Positions 48,525-60,955 are shown, counted from the stretch's first letter. The stretch: DNA of 64,000 nt from Bolinopsis microptera (GCF_026151205.1 NC_087074.1:12505182-12569181); one strand, 5' to 3'. The notes: generated by a model not told the origin, from the sequence alone. Numbers and translations are program-made.

Positions 48525-51500
48525 CTACAAATAGATAAAGTGTTAATTTTGAACAAAGTATTTCATGATTTATTTAAACCCTGTTTTTGTTAGTAGATAT
48601 TAATGATTTGATGACTTATTAACTTTCCTGACAAAGTAATGTAAGAGTAGCAAGTAATAATGGGAATTTGTGGTACATTTTACCAAGAAGGAGTAAAAAG
48701 GTCTTTCATATCTAAGGTACTTCCATCAAAAGTCTTTTAGATCAATGATGCGCACATCAAAATGATTAAAATTCTGTCAAAAATAAGTTAGAGCCCATAT
48801 TACTGGGCTCAAGAAATGGATTACACGGAATAATATGACAGGCTAGGCTGAATGCTGATGGAAAGGGGCAACACTGTTTCTCAAGAACATTAAATAGAGA
48901 TTTCTAAATGAACAATATAAGATTACAGAACTGCAGTGTTCCATCTTGTATGAGTACAGAGAGGAGACGTGTTTTGGAGCAAAGAATGGTGCTATTGGCT
49001 AGTAATATGAGCAATTTTAGTAATTGGGGTGTGTCCGACCTTCTAACACTTGTTAAATGTTTACAAGCCCCAAGGTGAGTATATAAGAGCCGGCCAAGAC
49101 ACCAAATGCGATATACTGAAAATAAGTGCTCCTCTTTAGGTTTCTACGATATTGATTCATTTTCAAATTATGTAATACTATTTCTGTTAGTGCAGCATGT
49201 TTTGCAATTGTTGACACTAATCTTAAAAGTTAGTTAGTTGGATTTCACTAGTGAAAGCACTTTTCTTAACCCAAGCACTTTTTTTTAAATGAAAATCTTT
49301 TCAAAATTTACATACAATATAACATGTGGCGCAAAATAAAATCAAAATATAACTGATTGCGATCTCTAAAGGACAGATGTATGTAAATTTCAAAGGGAAA
49401 CCAGAACGCAGTAAAATTGTAGTCGAAACCACACCGCATAAGCATAGTCCCTGGTAAATGAAAAACAATCAAATAATATTTTTGTGCTAAAAAAACGGAA
49501 CAGATTTAAACGAATATTCTGCAGGCAGCATCCAAGTTAGTAGCTCTCAATTAATAATTACTGCAGTAATAATTAATATATTACTGCAGTATACTGAAAA
49601 ATCTTCATTCTAAACGTTTCGCCTATCTAGATATTACAATCATCATTCCACATAGATTATATTGTCTTTGGGTCCCTATTTATTAAAAACTCTCTTATTG
49701 TACTAAATTTTGTCATTCTGCCAAAATTTTCCAATTTTTCTCAGTTTAAGTTTTTTGTCCATTTTGTGTCTAACATGTCTTTTTGTCCGGAGTTGAATTG
49801 TTTTTATCTACAGGGCAAGCAAGACAATGATTTATACTACTCTAATGCAACAAAATGATGGTTTATGATCCGACTGTAGCTTCATATCGCCCACTTTATT
49901 TATGGCACAGGATCCACAGCCTGGGTTAGTGCAAAAAATTCACACGAAGCTGATTTAGACTGGGTTTTCTGAAAGTATCACTTGGCAGTTTGATGTCTCC
50001 CAGAAAGATCAAATCAAACAGCCATCAGATCAACACAGCTGCAGTGGTCAAAAATCTGGAACAGTTACAGTGGTTGAACATAACACTTTTTAAAGGTGTG
50101 CGATGACTTGGAAACATTCATGCAACAGGAGCTATAACCCAGTTTTGATTTATAAACTATTACTGGTACTATCCTAAACGACTTTAAAATAGAGAAAGAA
50201 GCAGTGGAACAATTACCACTGGATCCATAAGCCTAAGCATATTTTTATTTATTAAATCTTCTAAAACATATCATTTTAATACAATTAATTAAAATGATAA
50301 CATGGTACCACCTTGCAGACCTACTATTCTATTAGAAAATCTTCACTACTTTCCAACCAGCATTGTCATGCCGTGTATTTTTTTTTTTATTTGAAAATTC
50401 AATTTATCATTATATATATAAATCAAGCGTTACATTTCAGCCATGCAAAATTACAATGACATATTTTGATTACTAAATGAAAAATGGTACTGCAATATAA
50501 GTTGCTTAATGTTTGGCCGGATGACAACTAACGAGAAAAATAAACTTGATTATATAATAATTAATTCGGCTGAACCAACACATAGCAAGAGCCACATTAA
50601 CGTTGGGGCCGTCAAAGACTGGACAAATAAAGACTTTGATATTTGTAACCTTAAATTTTCGTAGGCTCCTGCAGGGATTCCACCTGACCTCCAAAATTTC
50701 ATGACCAAATCGACATACTCTGCCAGCGTATTCCTCTGTCAAGTTAAATGTGATGTGTGAGTGAGTAAGTGTAGTGTAAAGAGATCCTATTTTTATATCC
50801 AATTTGAATTCTAATAAAGACCCTAAGCATTATGATCAAATTTTTAGTACAATAGTTATATCAGGGTTGACATCTATGATTAATATTATAACCCAATATT
50901 CATTTCCTTTTCTCCCTTAAATTTAAACCCCCGGCCCCCATTGAACACCCAAAATACCTACCGTCCTTAATAATCGTAAAGACCATTCGTTACAAAATAG
51001 CTGCTAGAATAATGCATGCCAAATATTCCCTCTTACACCCACAAATTATAATGCCTTCCTATCAACGCCTCTAATTTGGTCATTAATCAACCAGACTAGC
51101 GTTTTGGTGCGTACAAATGCTACCAGCCAGTACATTCCTTGCCCCGCTAGTTGATTGTCAAAAAATCATACAGCTCAGAACAAACGGCCATTTACCACTA
51201 AGAGCATTATATGTTTTCATTTGTTTAAATTTTCTGCTGTAAAATGTGCTAAAACTTTGATTATTTGTTTAATTGAAAAAAAAATTGAAAAAACTGCACA
51301 AATGACTTTGGTTATAAACTTTGAAAAATATTCACAGCATCACCAAATACGAGGAAATTGCTAGTGAAGATTGTGCAAGATGTAATGTGCTGAAGGAAGT
51401 ATCCTAAGAAGATCCTTGATCTTTTGGCCCCTTATTTAGCCCTTCAATAACCCTCAATCACAGTTTTCTGTTCATTTGGCTGAGTCAACTGAGGAGAAAC

Positions 51501-53250
51501 ACAAATACTATTTTAAATAATTGATTAATATCGATTACCAACAACCAAACATTAGTTATTCTCTAATAACCTTCTTATATGTGTTAAACGATCCATGGCC
51601 TATCGAAAATTCAATAATGAACTTTATATTATTAGTGCCGCGTGCTGATAAATATTCTGAAAATCAATCCACCCAATCGTGGCGATAACATATCTTTGTG
51701 CTTGGCCGGTTTTAGGTTTGAGTTTGTGCTCCAAAAGTGGTAAATCGGGTGCTAGTAAAGCTCTTGCAGGCTACTGGCTCCTTTTTCGTTTAATATCTTG
51801 ACAATATTTAAAGTTTATGGTTTTAGGTTTAGGCGCGGCGCATCGCTTATATGTTATAGCTTCTTCATTTTCTGTTTTCTACATGCTAGCTTTCTTTATT
51901 TTTGTTAGTCGGCTGACATCTTGGGTTGTACTGGATGTAACAAGTTTATTATCGGATGTCTACTTATATTTATTATGATATCATTATTCATTGTAATGGC
52001 AATAAAATTTAAATATTGTTTTACTAAAATTTTGTTTTGCTAAAGTGCTAACATGCTTGGGAAAGCTAACAAACTTAGAGGAAAATAGATCTGATTTTTG
52101 TGTGAAGTGAGGCATATTTCTGTGACACATGACAGTAATAAACCAATCAGCTTCCGCCATTGATCAACAAATATACAGTGACTGCCTTATGAACAATGAA
52201 CCAGTATACCATTCATTTTCCATTGGTCAGTTTCCATTAACACGTGACATTAGCCAAGTATTCGTTACTGAAGACTTGTCGAATTTGGTTTCATGAGTTT
52301 TATCCAGGGTGGCCATTTTAACAAGGCACAGGCGCGTTAAAATTAGATAGAATATATACTCCGAGGAACATCAAAGGGGACGTAGACCAGCAAGCCACTA
52401 CTATCTGTGGCCTACAATTTTATTCCAGGGACAGACGACCAGCAGGAAAGTTTTTAAATTGTTATAATCGTGAACAATGTTCGTGACCTGACTGACGTTA
52501 ATTTATAAAGTGCTGGGTGAGGACTCCCCTTCACCAAAGCACTTTACAAATTGAACTGATTTACCCTTATCACAAGTATTAAGTAATGTGACATGGGCCA
52601 ATACGTTTTTTTAATTTGCTGGCTCAACTGTTGTTTCATGTTTAAATGTCTTTTGGTGACCACTTAACATGTACATGTTATGAGATATCACGTGACCAGA
52701 AGCCTAGAACATGCCTGAACAAGTGCAATTTGTTAGGTGACAAAGGTTACTAGGGAATGTCAATATTTGAATATGTTGTAGAAACTGGATTCATTGACGA
52801 AAATGTTATGTATGGCGGGTTTGAGAATGAAACTTGTTAGTTAAAAGATCTAAAAATGAGATTCAAAACTTCATTTAGCTAAACACTGAGAGCTGATTCA
52901 AAAATGCATTTAGTAAAGAACTCAATTGTTTGCTGTGAGCCGTGAAACGAGCTATAGGGTTATTCAAAATAAATTTAAATAATCCTTGTCACTTGTAGAC
53001 GCTAAATTGAATAACAACTAGCACAAGTCGACGAGTCCAACTCGTTAAAAACTTAAAAGTAAAAACTGAAACGTAAATCGAATATAATTTTACATAATAT
53101 AAACTTATGGATCAGGGTCATTTGTTTTGATTTGCTTTTTAAAATTTAAAATTTTGTTTTACTTAATTCGTGGCGCAGCCCTGCCCAGTTAAGTAGTGTA
53201 TTACGCTACAATTTTTTAAAAACATTAGTAATTAGATGGACGGATATAAA
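48525..53250. other. no recognised gene; 5' flank of G-beta gene
   Basis: The G-beta promoter and at least one non-coding 5' exon should lie here, but no core promoter could be picked out. A minus-strand frame at 50506-50802 has ordinary composition but no recognised motif. A palindromic TTACTGCAGTAA-type cluster lies at about 49556-49590. Confidence 0.4.
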
Positions 53251-53254
53251 TTGA

Positions 53255-54066
53255 TCCACGATATCAATCCTTCGCATGAGCTCGGCGAGGTCCAGTGGTG
53301 CATTTCGCCGATCTACTGGAGCTTTGGTTGCAGGTAGCATTATTTGATGCGCGGCGCGGCCCAGTAGTGTATCAAGCGACAAAACGGATGATTGATGGTA
53401 CTAGTTTTAATTTTTTCAAAGAATTTATAGCGCGGCGCGCCTTTTTTCTCAAAAATATTATACCACAAATTATGCATAGGCCACAAATTTAACACATCCT
53501 GTTGCCCTATTCACTATTTGTGTCCATGAATTAGTGCGTGGCTAAAATAAAGAGCTGAATTACCTAAACACGAAAATTAGCTTACTAGTCTTTTGTAGCG
53601 CGATGCACTACTGGGTCGCGGTTGCTTCTCGCAACCGCAAATCGGCGAGATGCGAAGGATTGACATCGTGAATCAACACGCTACAAATTCAAACGATGTA
53701 GAATTTATAATTTTATTGCAAGCTTTAAAATACTTTACTTTTTTACTTTGGGCGATCCTCGATCGAAATAGATAAAAAGCGGCTATAGTGTCAAAACCAG
53801 GCTACCGCGAAAATTAGGTGCTTGGAAAATCTTAGCCATCAGTGATCAATCAACAAACAAAAATACGGCGCGCGCCGCTTTCTTCTCGAAATGTTGCCCG
53901 ATGGCAAGTGCTACGAAGTAGCGTGCGTCGGGCCAGATCATTAACAATGGTCAATACATTACCAAGGACCAGCTACTTTGTATTTTATCATTGTTAATGG
54001 TCTGGCGCTACTTCGTAGCACGTGCCATCGGGCACATTTCGAGAAGAAAGTGGCGCGCGCTACTTA
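53255..54066. repeat. families C and D, right-hand cluster with hairpin
   Basis: Family C copies lie at 53255-53385 (-) and 53596-53680 (+, internally deleted). At 53868-54065 two family D arms of about 85-90 bp (GCGCGCCGCTTTCTTCTCGA ... TCGAGAAGAAAGTGGCGCGC) face each other with a spacer of about 25-40 bp, a strong foldback. All are relatives of the cluster at 6031-7212. Confidence 0.65.
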
Positions 54067-54592
54067 GAAGAAATTTAGACGAGTTACATCCGCCAACTTT
54101 GTATTTGTGGATTGTCGAGGATTTTTTAGAGAACTTAACTTATTCCATAAGTTTATTGAATTAAATGTATTTAAACTATTTATTATGGCGAAATAGGTCT
54201 GGCTGATGTAAAAAGTAAAAACATTGCTGAAATATTGATTTATGCCTAGAATGTCAAATGTGATGAAAAATCCTGTGTGAGTCATTTTAAGATTTGCAAA
54301 CCATTTCATAATACTTAACGGGTGATACTCGTAAAATATTTGTTCCAAACTCAGCGTGCGTCCTGGTAGGTTATAAACCTACAACATAATACTTACGATT
54401 TACAAAATGTCTAAAGTTACTGTCACCAAAGATTCTTTGTACGGATATCCTTCAGCATTTTTATCACAAAATAAAGTGTAGACTTTGTGTGCAGCAAATT
54501 TTAACCAATAGATGGGTTATTTATGTTCTATCTATGATGCTGCAGATAGCAAAGAATAACTCTTTGGAGTGATGTAAATAGTTCCAGCTTAC

Positions 54593-54735
54593 AAAACAGC
54601 ACGACACTGTAGTTTGGGCTGCATTATTTTTTGCTCTCTTAACTAGAGGTGGCACTTGGGTGGCCTTGACAGGCTTGATGTCGTTCAGATAAGTGAAATG
54701 TAGCACGATTGATGCTGGAACTAGCTTGCAGTATC
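54593..54735 (-). CDS. candidate orphan internal exon
   Basis: A minus-strand segment of 143 nt is bounded by a good acceptor (GATGTTTCTCTAATTTAG before 54735) and a donor GTAAGC after 54593. It is open in one frame: two bases then 47 codons. The peptide has ordinary, protein-like composition, including YLNDIKPVKATQVPPLVKRA and NAAQTTVSCCF. I do not recognise it. No flanking exon could be joined to it on this strand, so it may be part of a gene with distant exons, a decayed gene, or a piece of a mobile element. Confidence 0.3.
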
Positions 54736-55090
54736 CTAAATTAGAGAAACATCAAAGGAATTACACTTTACTCCCTACAATGCGCAAAAAAACGTGCGTT
54801 TTTTTCTCTAAATTATTTAAGCAGAGACTGCAGATATAAAGCAAACATGCCATGGCACATTTGATAACAGTCACCTGCATTAAGCCCTATTAGTGAACAC
54901 CCCAGCGGTATTAATGAACAACCCAGCTTAACAAAATGCCCTTTTGGCAAATAATCTATGACTTGCAAGCAGCAAGGGGTCAAGCTTTTTGTGTAATCTT
55001 ACACGCATGACTTGCAAAGTAAATCCTTTTTGTTCTATCACCGGAATATGCACCAAAAATCGTTGACATCAAGAACACAAAAATTTTTTT
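54736..55090. other. no gene seen
   Basis: AT-rich sequence between the candidate exon and the family B copy. No supported feature. Confidence 0.4.
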
Positions 55091-55094
55091 CAAG

Positions 55095-56115
55095 AAAACA
55101 ACAAATTTTTATTTAAATCAATTAGTGAAACAAATTTTAGTGAAACAAATTTAAAATTTTATCCTTTATTTTACAATCATAATATAATAATATTTATAAG
55201 CCTCCGTTTTGAAAGTTTTAAATTTTAATACATTCACATTTCTATTTAAAATTCAATTTTATGTACAAGTCAATAACTGGCCGCCAAAGCCGCGCATTCT
55301 TGAAAACAGTATTAACTTGATTATAGTTATACGACTATGTAAATTAAAAACTATCCGTGGTTTTTTCTTTTAAATAAATAAATTATAATTTTACCTAAGT
55401 CCAAAGCCAGCTTTGAAAAATTTACTATTAAATCATAATATATCGTCAACTTTAAATATTTACAATGCAACAATTCATTAATCTGTAAACACGCGTACTC
55501 CAGCCCCTAAACGCATAAATTGTTATGCGGCGCGGCTCAAGCCGCGCACGCACGTATTATTTTATACTGTTTGCTTTCTAATAAATATCGTGCCAATGTG
55601 TACGTCTAAATTGTAAACGTTCATGTTTTGTGTAAAGTGAATCCAATTGGGACTAGTGACAAGGATAAGGACCCAAGTGCCTGTACGGCTTTTTCGGGCC
55701 CCTGTGGACCACTACTCTTGAAATCACTCTACAACATTGAACATCTATATCTACTACGTCTGCATTTGGCAATTATTGTCATTAATCTAACTTTCTAATT
55801 AATTGCCGAGGGGGAAGAGTAAACGCTTCACATTAAAATTCAATATACAAAATTCAAAACCATCAATACGGTATTAAATATTATGGACAAGTCTATAGAT
55901 CTATTTCGTAGTCATATATTCACATAATTTAATTTGCTTTATATTATATTATCTTAATACTGTAATGAAGTACAGTAGGATTTGTGTTTCGAGAAAGAAA
56001 GGTTGCGGTCAAATTATTAACAAAAGTAAACAAAAGTCCATCAGGGACTCCGTGGAGTCGAAAAAGGTACACGGCTGCTGTCTGGTGCTGCTAGGCATTT
56101 ATTGATCAAGATGTT
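55095..56115 (-). repeat. repeat family B, most complete copy (inverted)
   Basis: The reverse complement of 4240-5415 (without the 4624-4890 insertion) plus the additional segment seen at 9330-9605. The left edge has both the CAAGAAAACAACAAATTTT motif of family A and a doubled AGTGAAACAAATTT (55124-55151). The hairpin GCGCGGCTCAAGCCGCGC is kept at about 55540-55557. It probably gives the best view of the full-length unit, about 1 kb. Confidence 0.65.
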
Positions 56116-56119
56116 TTAT

Positions 56120-56690
56120 TGTATTGATTTATAATGATTCTATTGTTCGTGACTAATCAAGTTCTAAGTGGAGGTATAAAGTGCTGCTCAAGATACTTCG
56201 TCATCTCATGTCCAGTATAATGATTAAGATAGTATACAATGCAGTTTTAGTAGTTGACCCATACAGTTAAGTCCGTCATAACTCACAATCGTTAAGTCGT
56301 CGGTCAATTGTCAAAGTCGTTGTGTGTTTATTCGTTGAGATAGCAGTAAGATAAGATGTTACGCGCGCGCGCGTTTAATCCCGTCGACGTGAAATGTGAC
56401 AATGAAAACGCCATAGAATTATTATTTTCGCGCGTTACGTAGAGTTTACCAGTGTGTAATACTAGTTAACACTGGGTGTACACTGAGTGTAAGTGTAAGT
56501 TTCATATACAAGCCGTTGAATATTTCCAATTTTGAGTGTATCGTGAGCATGTTTTACAGTGCGATTGCTCGGTACTAGTGTGTTTGTGTATATATATATA
56601 TATCATTTGTGGAGTATGGTGTAAGTAATGTTTTTGGTTGGAGTGCAGTGGTTATATGTATGAGAAAAGATATATGGTCATTTTAGTAAC
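56120..56690. other. no gene seen; probable 3' flank of the LINE
   Basis: Contains short GTGTA- and TATA-rich runs and a GCGCGCGCGC run near 56364. Because the LINE reads leftwards, part of this is probably its 3' UTR. Confidence 0.4.
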
Positions 56691-56699
56691 TCACATAAA

Positions 56700-57767
56700 T
56701 CAGAACTTGAGCTCATTTGTGGCAAAATTAAGCTCACACCAATCAAGTGTATCATGCTTGAATTGCAATTCTCGTAAGGCAATTTTCAATATATTCTTAA
56801 ACCCGTTTGTCGGAGTATTAAAACTTATCTTACTTGATGTTTGTCGACAGCTGTTCCACATGTAGGATGATTGGTAGATGAATTGTGAGGATGGTTGTGA
56901 TGTAATGAAATAATCCTCTCGTCGTGGTGACCTGTTAAATGATGAGTACAGTGATAATGGTTCCTCTAACTTATTAATTTTGAATAGTTCTAAGAGACAA
57001 GTGTACTTGTACAGATTGTGGACCGTCAACAACCTGTGGGTTTTAAACAAGGGCTTGGAGTGTTCTTTTTGGTAAAAGTCCACCCCCAGTCTTTGCTTAT
57101 CAACAGGTCGTGTTCGGGCACACGTTTTAAACTTCTCTAGGTAAGCTTCTCTATCCCCAAACAGAATTCTTATACACTTTTTCTGTGTTTTAAAGATAGG
57201 TTCAAGTCGGTTATTGCTAATACCACCCCACACAGATATTCCAAATCCTAAATGTGATTCAAATAGAGTATGATATAAATCCTTATAATACTGCTTTGGG
57301 ACAATGTGTCGTATTCTGCACAGCTTTCCTACTTCGCATTTAAGTTTTGAGTTAAGTGACTGCGTATGTGATTTCCAGTTAAGTTGGTCGTCAATAATAA
57401 CGCCTAGAAATTTAGCTTCTTGAACTCTTTTAATAACTACATTATTTAAAGTTAGTATGTTCTCGTCATTTTCTACTTCCTCTTTGGCCCGTGAGGGTTT
57501 AAAATGAATAAAACAACATTTCTTAATGTTAATATGTAATAAGTTTAGTTTCATATACTTGTACACAAATGATAGAACTTCATTTCCTTTTTCGTATAGT
57601 CTTTTGACACATGTGTCTTCTATAAATATGTTAGTGTCGTCGGCAAATAGTATAAACTTTCCTATAATTGATGAGTTACGGATGTCATTAATATAAATAA
57701 TAAAAAGTAAGGGACCAAGACAGCTCCCCTGCGGCACTCCATATTTATAGCAACAATTTGAAAAACT
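56700..57767 (-). pseudogene. 5'-truncated LINE with intact reverse transcriptase C-terminal half
   Basis: A continuous minus-strand frame opens just after a TAA at about 57764 and encodes YKYGVPQGSCLGPLLF, YINDI and the catalytic FADDTNIF, then thumb and C-terminal blocks (AKFLGVIIDDQLNWKSH, GFGISVWGG, KTQKKCIRILFG, TVHNLYKYTCLLELF), ending WCELNFATNELKF. Fingers, most of the palm and the endonuclease are absent, so the copy is dead although about 350 codons remain open, which indicates recent insertion. The fragment at 2160-2586 belongs to the same lineage. Confidence 0.85.
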
Positions 57768-58009
57768 TTAAAGTTATTCTATTACTAAGGAATATACTAC
57801 GGGTATGGTGACTTGGGCTATTGAGTTGTTAAGTAGATTAAGATTAGTAAACATGCGCTTGCCAGTGGCGTAAAGTTACTTTGTGCCGCCCCCCTGCTGA
57901 TTGAAATTTGCCGCCCCTTTTCCGCCCCTAAAATTTTGTGTCCCTAAAAAAAAAAAAGAAAGTTGGGTACTTTTTTTGCCGCCCCCCACAGGAGGAGCAA
58001 AGTGCAAAG
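57768..58009. other. no gene seen
   Basis: Contains several GCCGCCCC words (57887-57990), including GTGCCGCCCCCCTGC and TGCCGCCCCCCACAGG, in otherwise AT-rich sequence. The block could be the edge of the palindromic repeat that follows. Confidence 0.35.
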
Positions 58010-58245
58010 AAACTGTCACTAACTGCTACAAACTGCCACTAACTGCCACAAACTGCCACTAACTGCCACAAACTGCCACTAACTGCTACAAACTGCCACT
58101 AACTGCTACAAACTGCCACTAACTGCTACAATCGCGCCCACGCACTGCGCGCGCAGTTTGCAGCAGTTAGTGGCAGTTTGTAGCAGTTAGTGGCAGTTTG
58201 TAGCAGTTAGTGGCAGTTTGTGGCAGTTAGTGGCAGTTTTCTGCA
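58010..58245. repeat. large palindrome built of 10-11-bp tandem repeats
   Basis: The left arm (58014-58132) is a tandem array of AACTGCCACT and ACTGCTACAA units. The right arm (58156-58240) is the complementary array (GCAGTTAGTGGCAGTTTGTA). They meet at a ~25-bp CpG-rich centre (CGCGCCCACGCACTGCGCGC). The array could extrude as a long cruciform. Confidence 0.9.
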
Positions 58246-59006
58246 GTTGCGCCGCGCCTTTTAGCAATTTGTCTTTGGCGCCTTACATGCCACATGACTT
58301 ATTGACATTGTATTGGTCTAAAAAAAATTTTGTATTATTAGAAAATATATGAATTTGGGACAAAATAATTTACTATCGAAGGAAACAAATATTAACTTTT
58401 TGACAAGAAAAGCGATTACCAACAACAGTTACACGAACACTGCATGGCAATACGATTACAAATTGTTTAAATGTTAAATCCGGGTATCACTATTGGTATT
58501 GTGCTATTGTGCCAAAATTACAATATTATATGGTCAATCGTAATCATTTGCAATTTGGAAGACCCCTCTGCTGATATGTAAACGACTTCTTATACTAACT
58601 TGATTGTAGCAAACCGCGTGGTGTTTATTGATCATCAGTTCGATAGGACGATAGTTATGAGAAAAGCTACAAAACTACAATTCCCATTACCAAAGTTTTA
58701 GAACTAAACGCTTGATTGAGGGTTCAGAACTTTATTTGAATAACAGGGCCTCCCACGGATTGAACAGTTTTGTGCGGAGAAAGAAGTGAAGAGAGTACGA
58801 AGCCAAAGAGTTCTCCGACAATTATTCCAGCCAGCCTCGCCGCAGCAACGCCAACAGCAAGCAGGGACTTATCCATGCAACATATGTAAGTATATACAAC
58901 GCTGACCCAGAATGGACATGCCACGGTACCACTATAATATTTGCTTCGATTCTCCGTGATACTGATAGCACTAGCAGTAGCGGTGAGCGGACTGGATCAC
59001 TACCGG
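58246..59006. other. no gene seen
   Basis: AT-rich with no recognised coding sequence. A minus-strand frame at 58724-58924 has a hydrophobic, Ala/Val-rich middle but no other support. Confidence 0.35.
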
Positions 59007-60068
59007 ACTGAATCCCTAACGGACAGAATCACTACCAATCACTATTGGTAGGGATTGAGGTATATTTTCGGACTGAATCACTACCGGACTAAATCACTAC
59101 CTCTAATATCTAGACCTAACCACTTTGATGTGATCCCTGCTGAACTTTGCAATAAAGGCATAATTATTTGTATTTCATTAGTTAATTATTTTATTTTTTG
59201 TTAATTATTATTAGATTTTTCGTGATAATTGACTAAGCAGAAATTTGGTCAAAGAATAATAGATAATATACTGATACAGTAATTTAATTCACACAATAAT
59301 AAGTAAACATTAAGGGGGGGGGGTTAAGTAGGTCTTGTCTTCCTTCTTTCTGTTAAGGTGGTAGAGGTGACCATCGTAGAGGACGTTGCGGCTGCCTTTC
59401 TTTCTGCCAGGAATAAACTCGATGGATGAGGAAGACATAGTGGTATAAGATAAACACAGGCGTTGCGGATTTATATATTTGATATTATTCCCGCAAGCTG
59501 ATTGAGATACCGAGCATGTGAAGGTTCACATCACTGTATTGTCGTATAGCAGGTCATTATGGATGACTTGATCCGAACCAGTTCTCGTTAGGGCTCCTCG
59601 TTGCGTACGTAAGTCTGTGGATCACATGTCTGACAGGCCCCATAGCAAGCACTCCATGAAATCCCCCGATCAAGCACTTTTTGGGATTCCCAGCATGAAA
59701 TAACAACACCTGTTTCCAAACAGTTAAAGTTAAAGATTAAACTTACCGTTGCCTAATTCTGAGAACATGGAACGCACACGTGCGAATATGATTTTACGCG
59801 CGAAGTACCCAGAAACTGAATGAGTGAAACTGAAAGAGAATCTAATCGCGCGTCGCGCGGGGAATAATTTTGGTCACGTACATCATTTTGTGTTCCCTTT
59901 TAAAAACAATTACCAGTGCAGAGAGTGGTTTCAGAAACGCAAATTCAACGAAGATGAATTTACCTGGGTACGGTACCTCGCTCAGGCTTTTGTATTTATT
60001 AAGCAGTAGCAGAATTTGCTGCTTGTAATTCCTGGGGTGGTAGTGATTCCGTCCGTTAGGGATTCAGT
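59007..60068. mobile_element. Mutator-like (MULE) element with FLYWCH fragment
   Basis: The ends are a 31-bp inverted pair with one mismatch: 59007-59037 begins ACTGAATCCCTAACGGAC and 60038-60068 is its complement. Additional GGACTGAATCACTACC-type units near 58989-59006 and 59080-59100 extend the left side. The interior carries the start of a FLYWCH domain on the minus strand, a domain often fused to MULE transposases. No DDE core was found, so this is a deletion derivative. A 9-bp target duplication was not identified; the right edge abuts another repeat. Confidence 0.6.
59310..59438 (-). pseudogene. truncated FLYWCH zinc-finger N-terminus
   Basis: A 42-codon frame starting with the ATG at 59436-59438 encodes IEFIPGRKKGSRNVLYDGHL followed by YHLNRKKEDKTY. 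This matches the first two thirds of a FLYWCH domain (hydrophobic strand, G-x-x-x-L-Y-D-G, basic stretch, K-x-Y). The expected W-x-C and distal His are missing: after the Tyr the frame runs through a G/C homopolymer into a stop at 59310-59312. The start shortly before the domain matches N-terminal FLYWCH modules of Mutator-like transposases. The fragment lies between the inverted ends at 59007 and 60068. Confidence 0.55.
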
Positions 60069-60076
60069 CCTACAAT

Positions 60077-60515
60077 CCGTAGTCCCCACACATAGTATCA
60101 TGTCCTTGTTTTACTGACTACTTCAATGAAGAACGTACATATAAGACCATGAAGATTATACTTTTCCGAGCCACCGTTGAGCCTGTATTGTTCTATGGCT
60201 GAGACCCATTGGATATCGGTTAGTTGCTGTCTGATAACTATAAGCGTATCAATGGCTGTTACAGTAGGTCCTCAACGATTGTGTGGGGACTACGGACCCC
60301 ATCAAAACCCATTTCAAATTTGCCGCCTGGTTACATAGCACTGAAATACAATATAATTCAATATACAAATTCAAAGCAATGTATTCATAGTACACACCAG
60401 CCTAGTAGTAGCCAAGACGCTCAACATTTTCTTATACAGATTCCAAAATGAAAAAGGCGCACAAAATAACAAAAGGTAAAACTAATAATATAGAAATGTA
60501 CACATACAAGAACTG
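60077..60515. repeat. copy of the 4624-4890 repeat, partly inverted
   Basis: 60077-60150 is the reverse complement of about 4624-4690, and 60281-60515 repeats about 4672-4890 in direct orientation. The two GTGTGGGGACTACGG ends face each other across about 190 bp. Confidence 0.65.
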
Positions 60516-60564
60516 GCGTTCAAATAATGCCAGTACATGCTAGAGCATGTTTAACATATGATAT

Positions 60565-60955
60565 ATGATCAATATATGTTTTGGTCTATTAGAACGAGTT
60601 TTACGTGAAATATATCCTCCAGAGATGATTATTAATAAAAATAATACTTCAGTTCGTGAAACTGACTTTTTAGATATTAGTCTTAGTTTTACTATCACTA
60701 TCAGTATTTATAAGGGAATTTTAAAAAAAAAAACTTTACGACAAGAGGAACGATTATAATTTTGATGTCATTAATTATTCCTATATTAGAATTAGATGGG
60801 TCATGGGAATAATCCCAAAGGCCAGTATTATGGTAAATTTATTAGTCAGTTAGTTCGTTTAGCTCGTATTAATAGTTCTTTTAACAGTTTTATTTTGGAT
60901 TGTAAAAATTTAGTTCGTAAATATTGCTGCCTTGCGCAAACGGTTTGAAATCTTT
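60565..60955 (+). pseudogene. decayed retroelement C-terminal region
   Basis: Two frames one after the other encode KLYDKRNDYNFDVINYSYI (about 60730-60790) and YGKFISQLVRLARINSSFNS (about 60830-60900), plus an upstream TDFLDISL. This YDKRDDF...YISQLIRFAR signature follows a reverse transcriptase in a group of animal retroelements; I recall it as RT-associated but cannot name the superfamily with confidence. At least two frameshifts, one next to an A11-12 run near 60722, show it is dead. Confidence 0.45.

Noticed and set aside
50506..50802. 98-codon minus-strand frame as a gene
   Set aside because: It has no recognised motif, no signal peptide and no convincing splice context; kept only as a remark in the intergenic entry.
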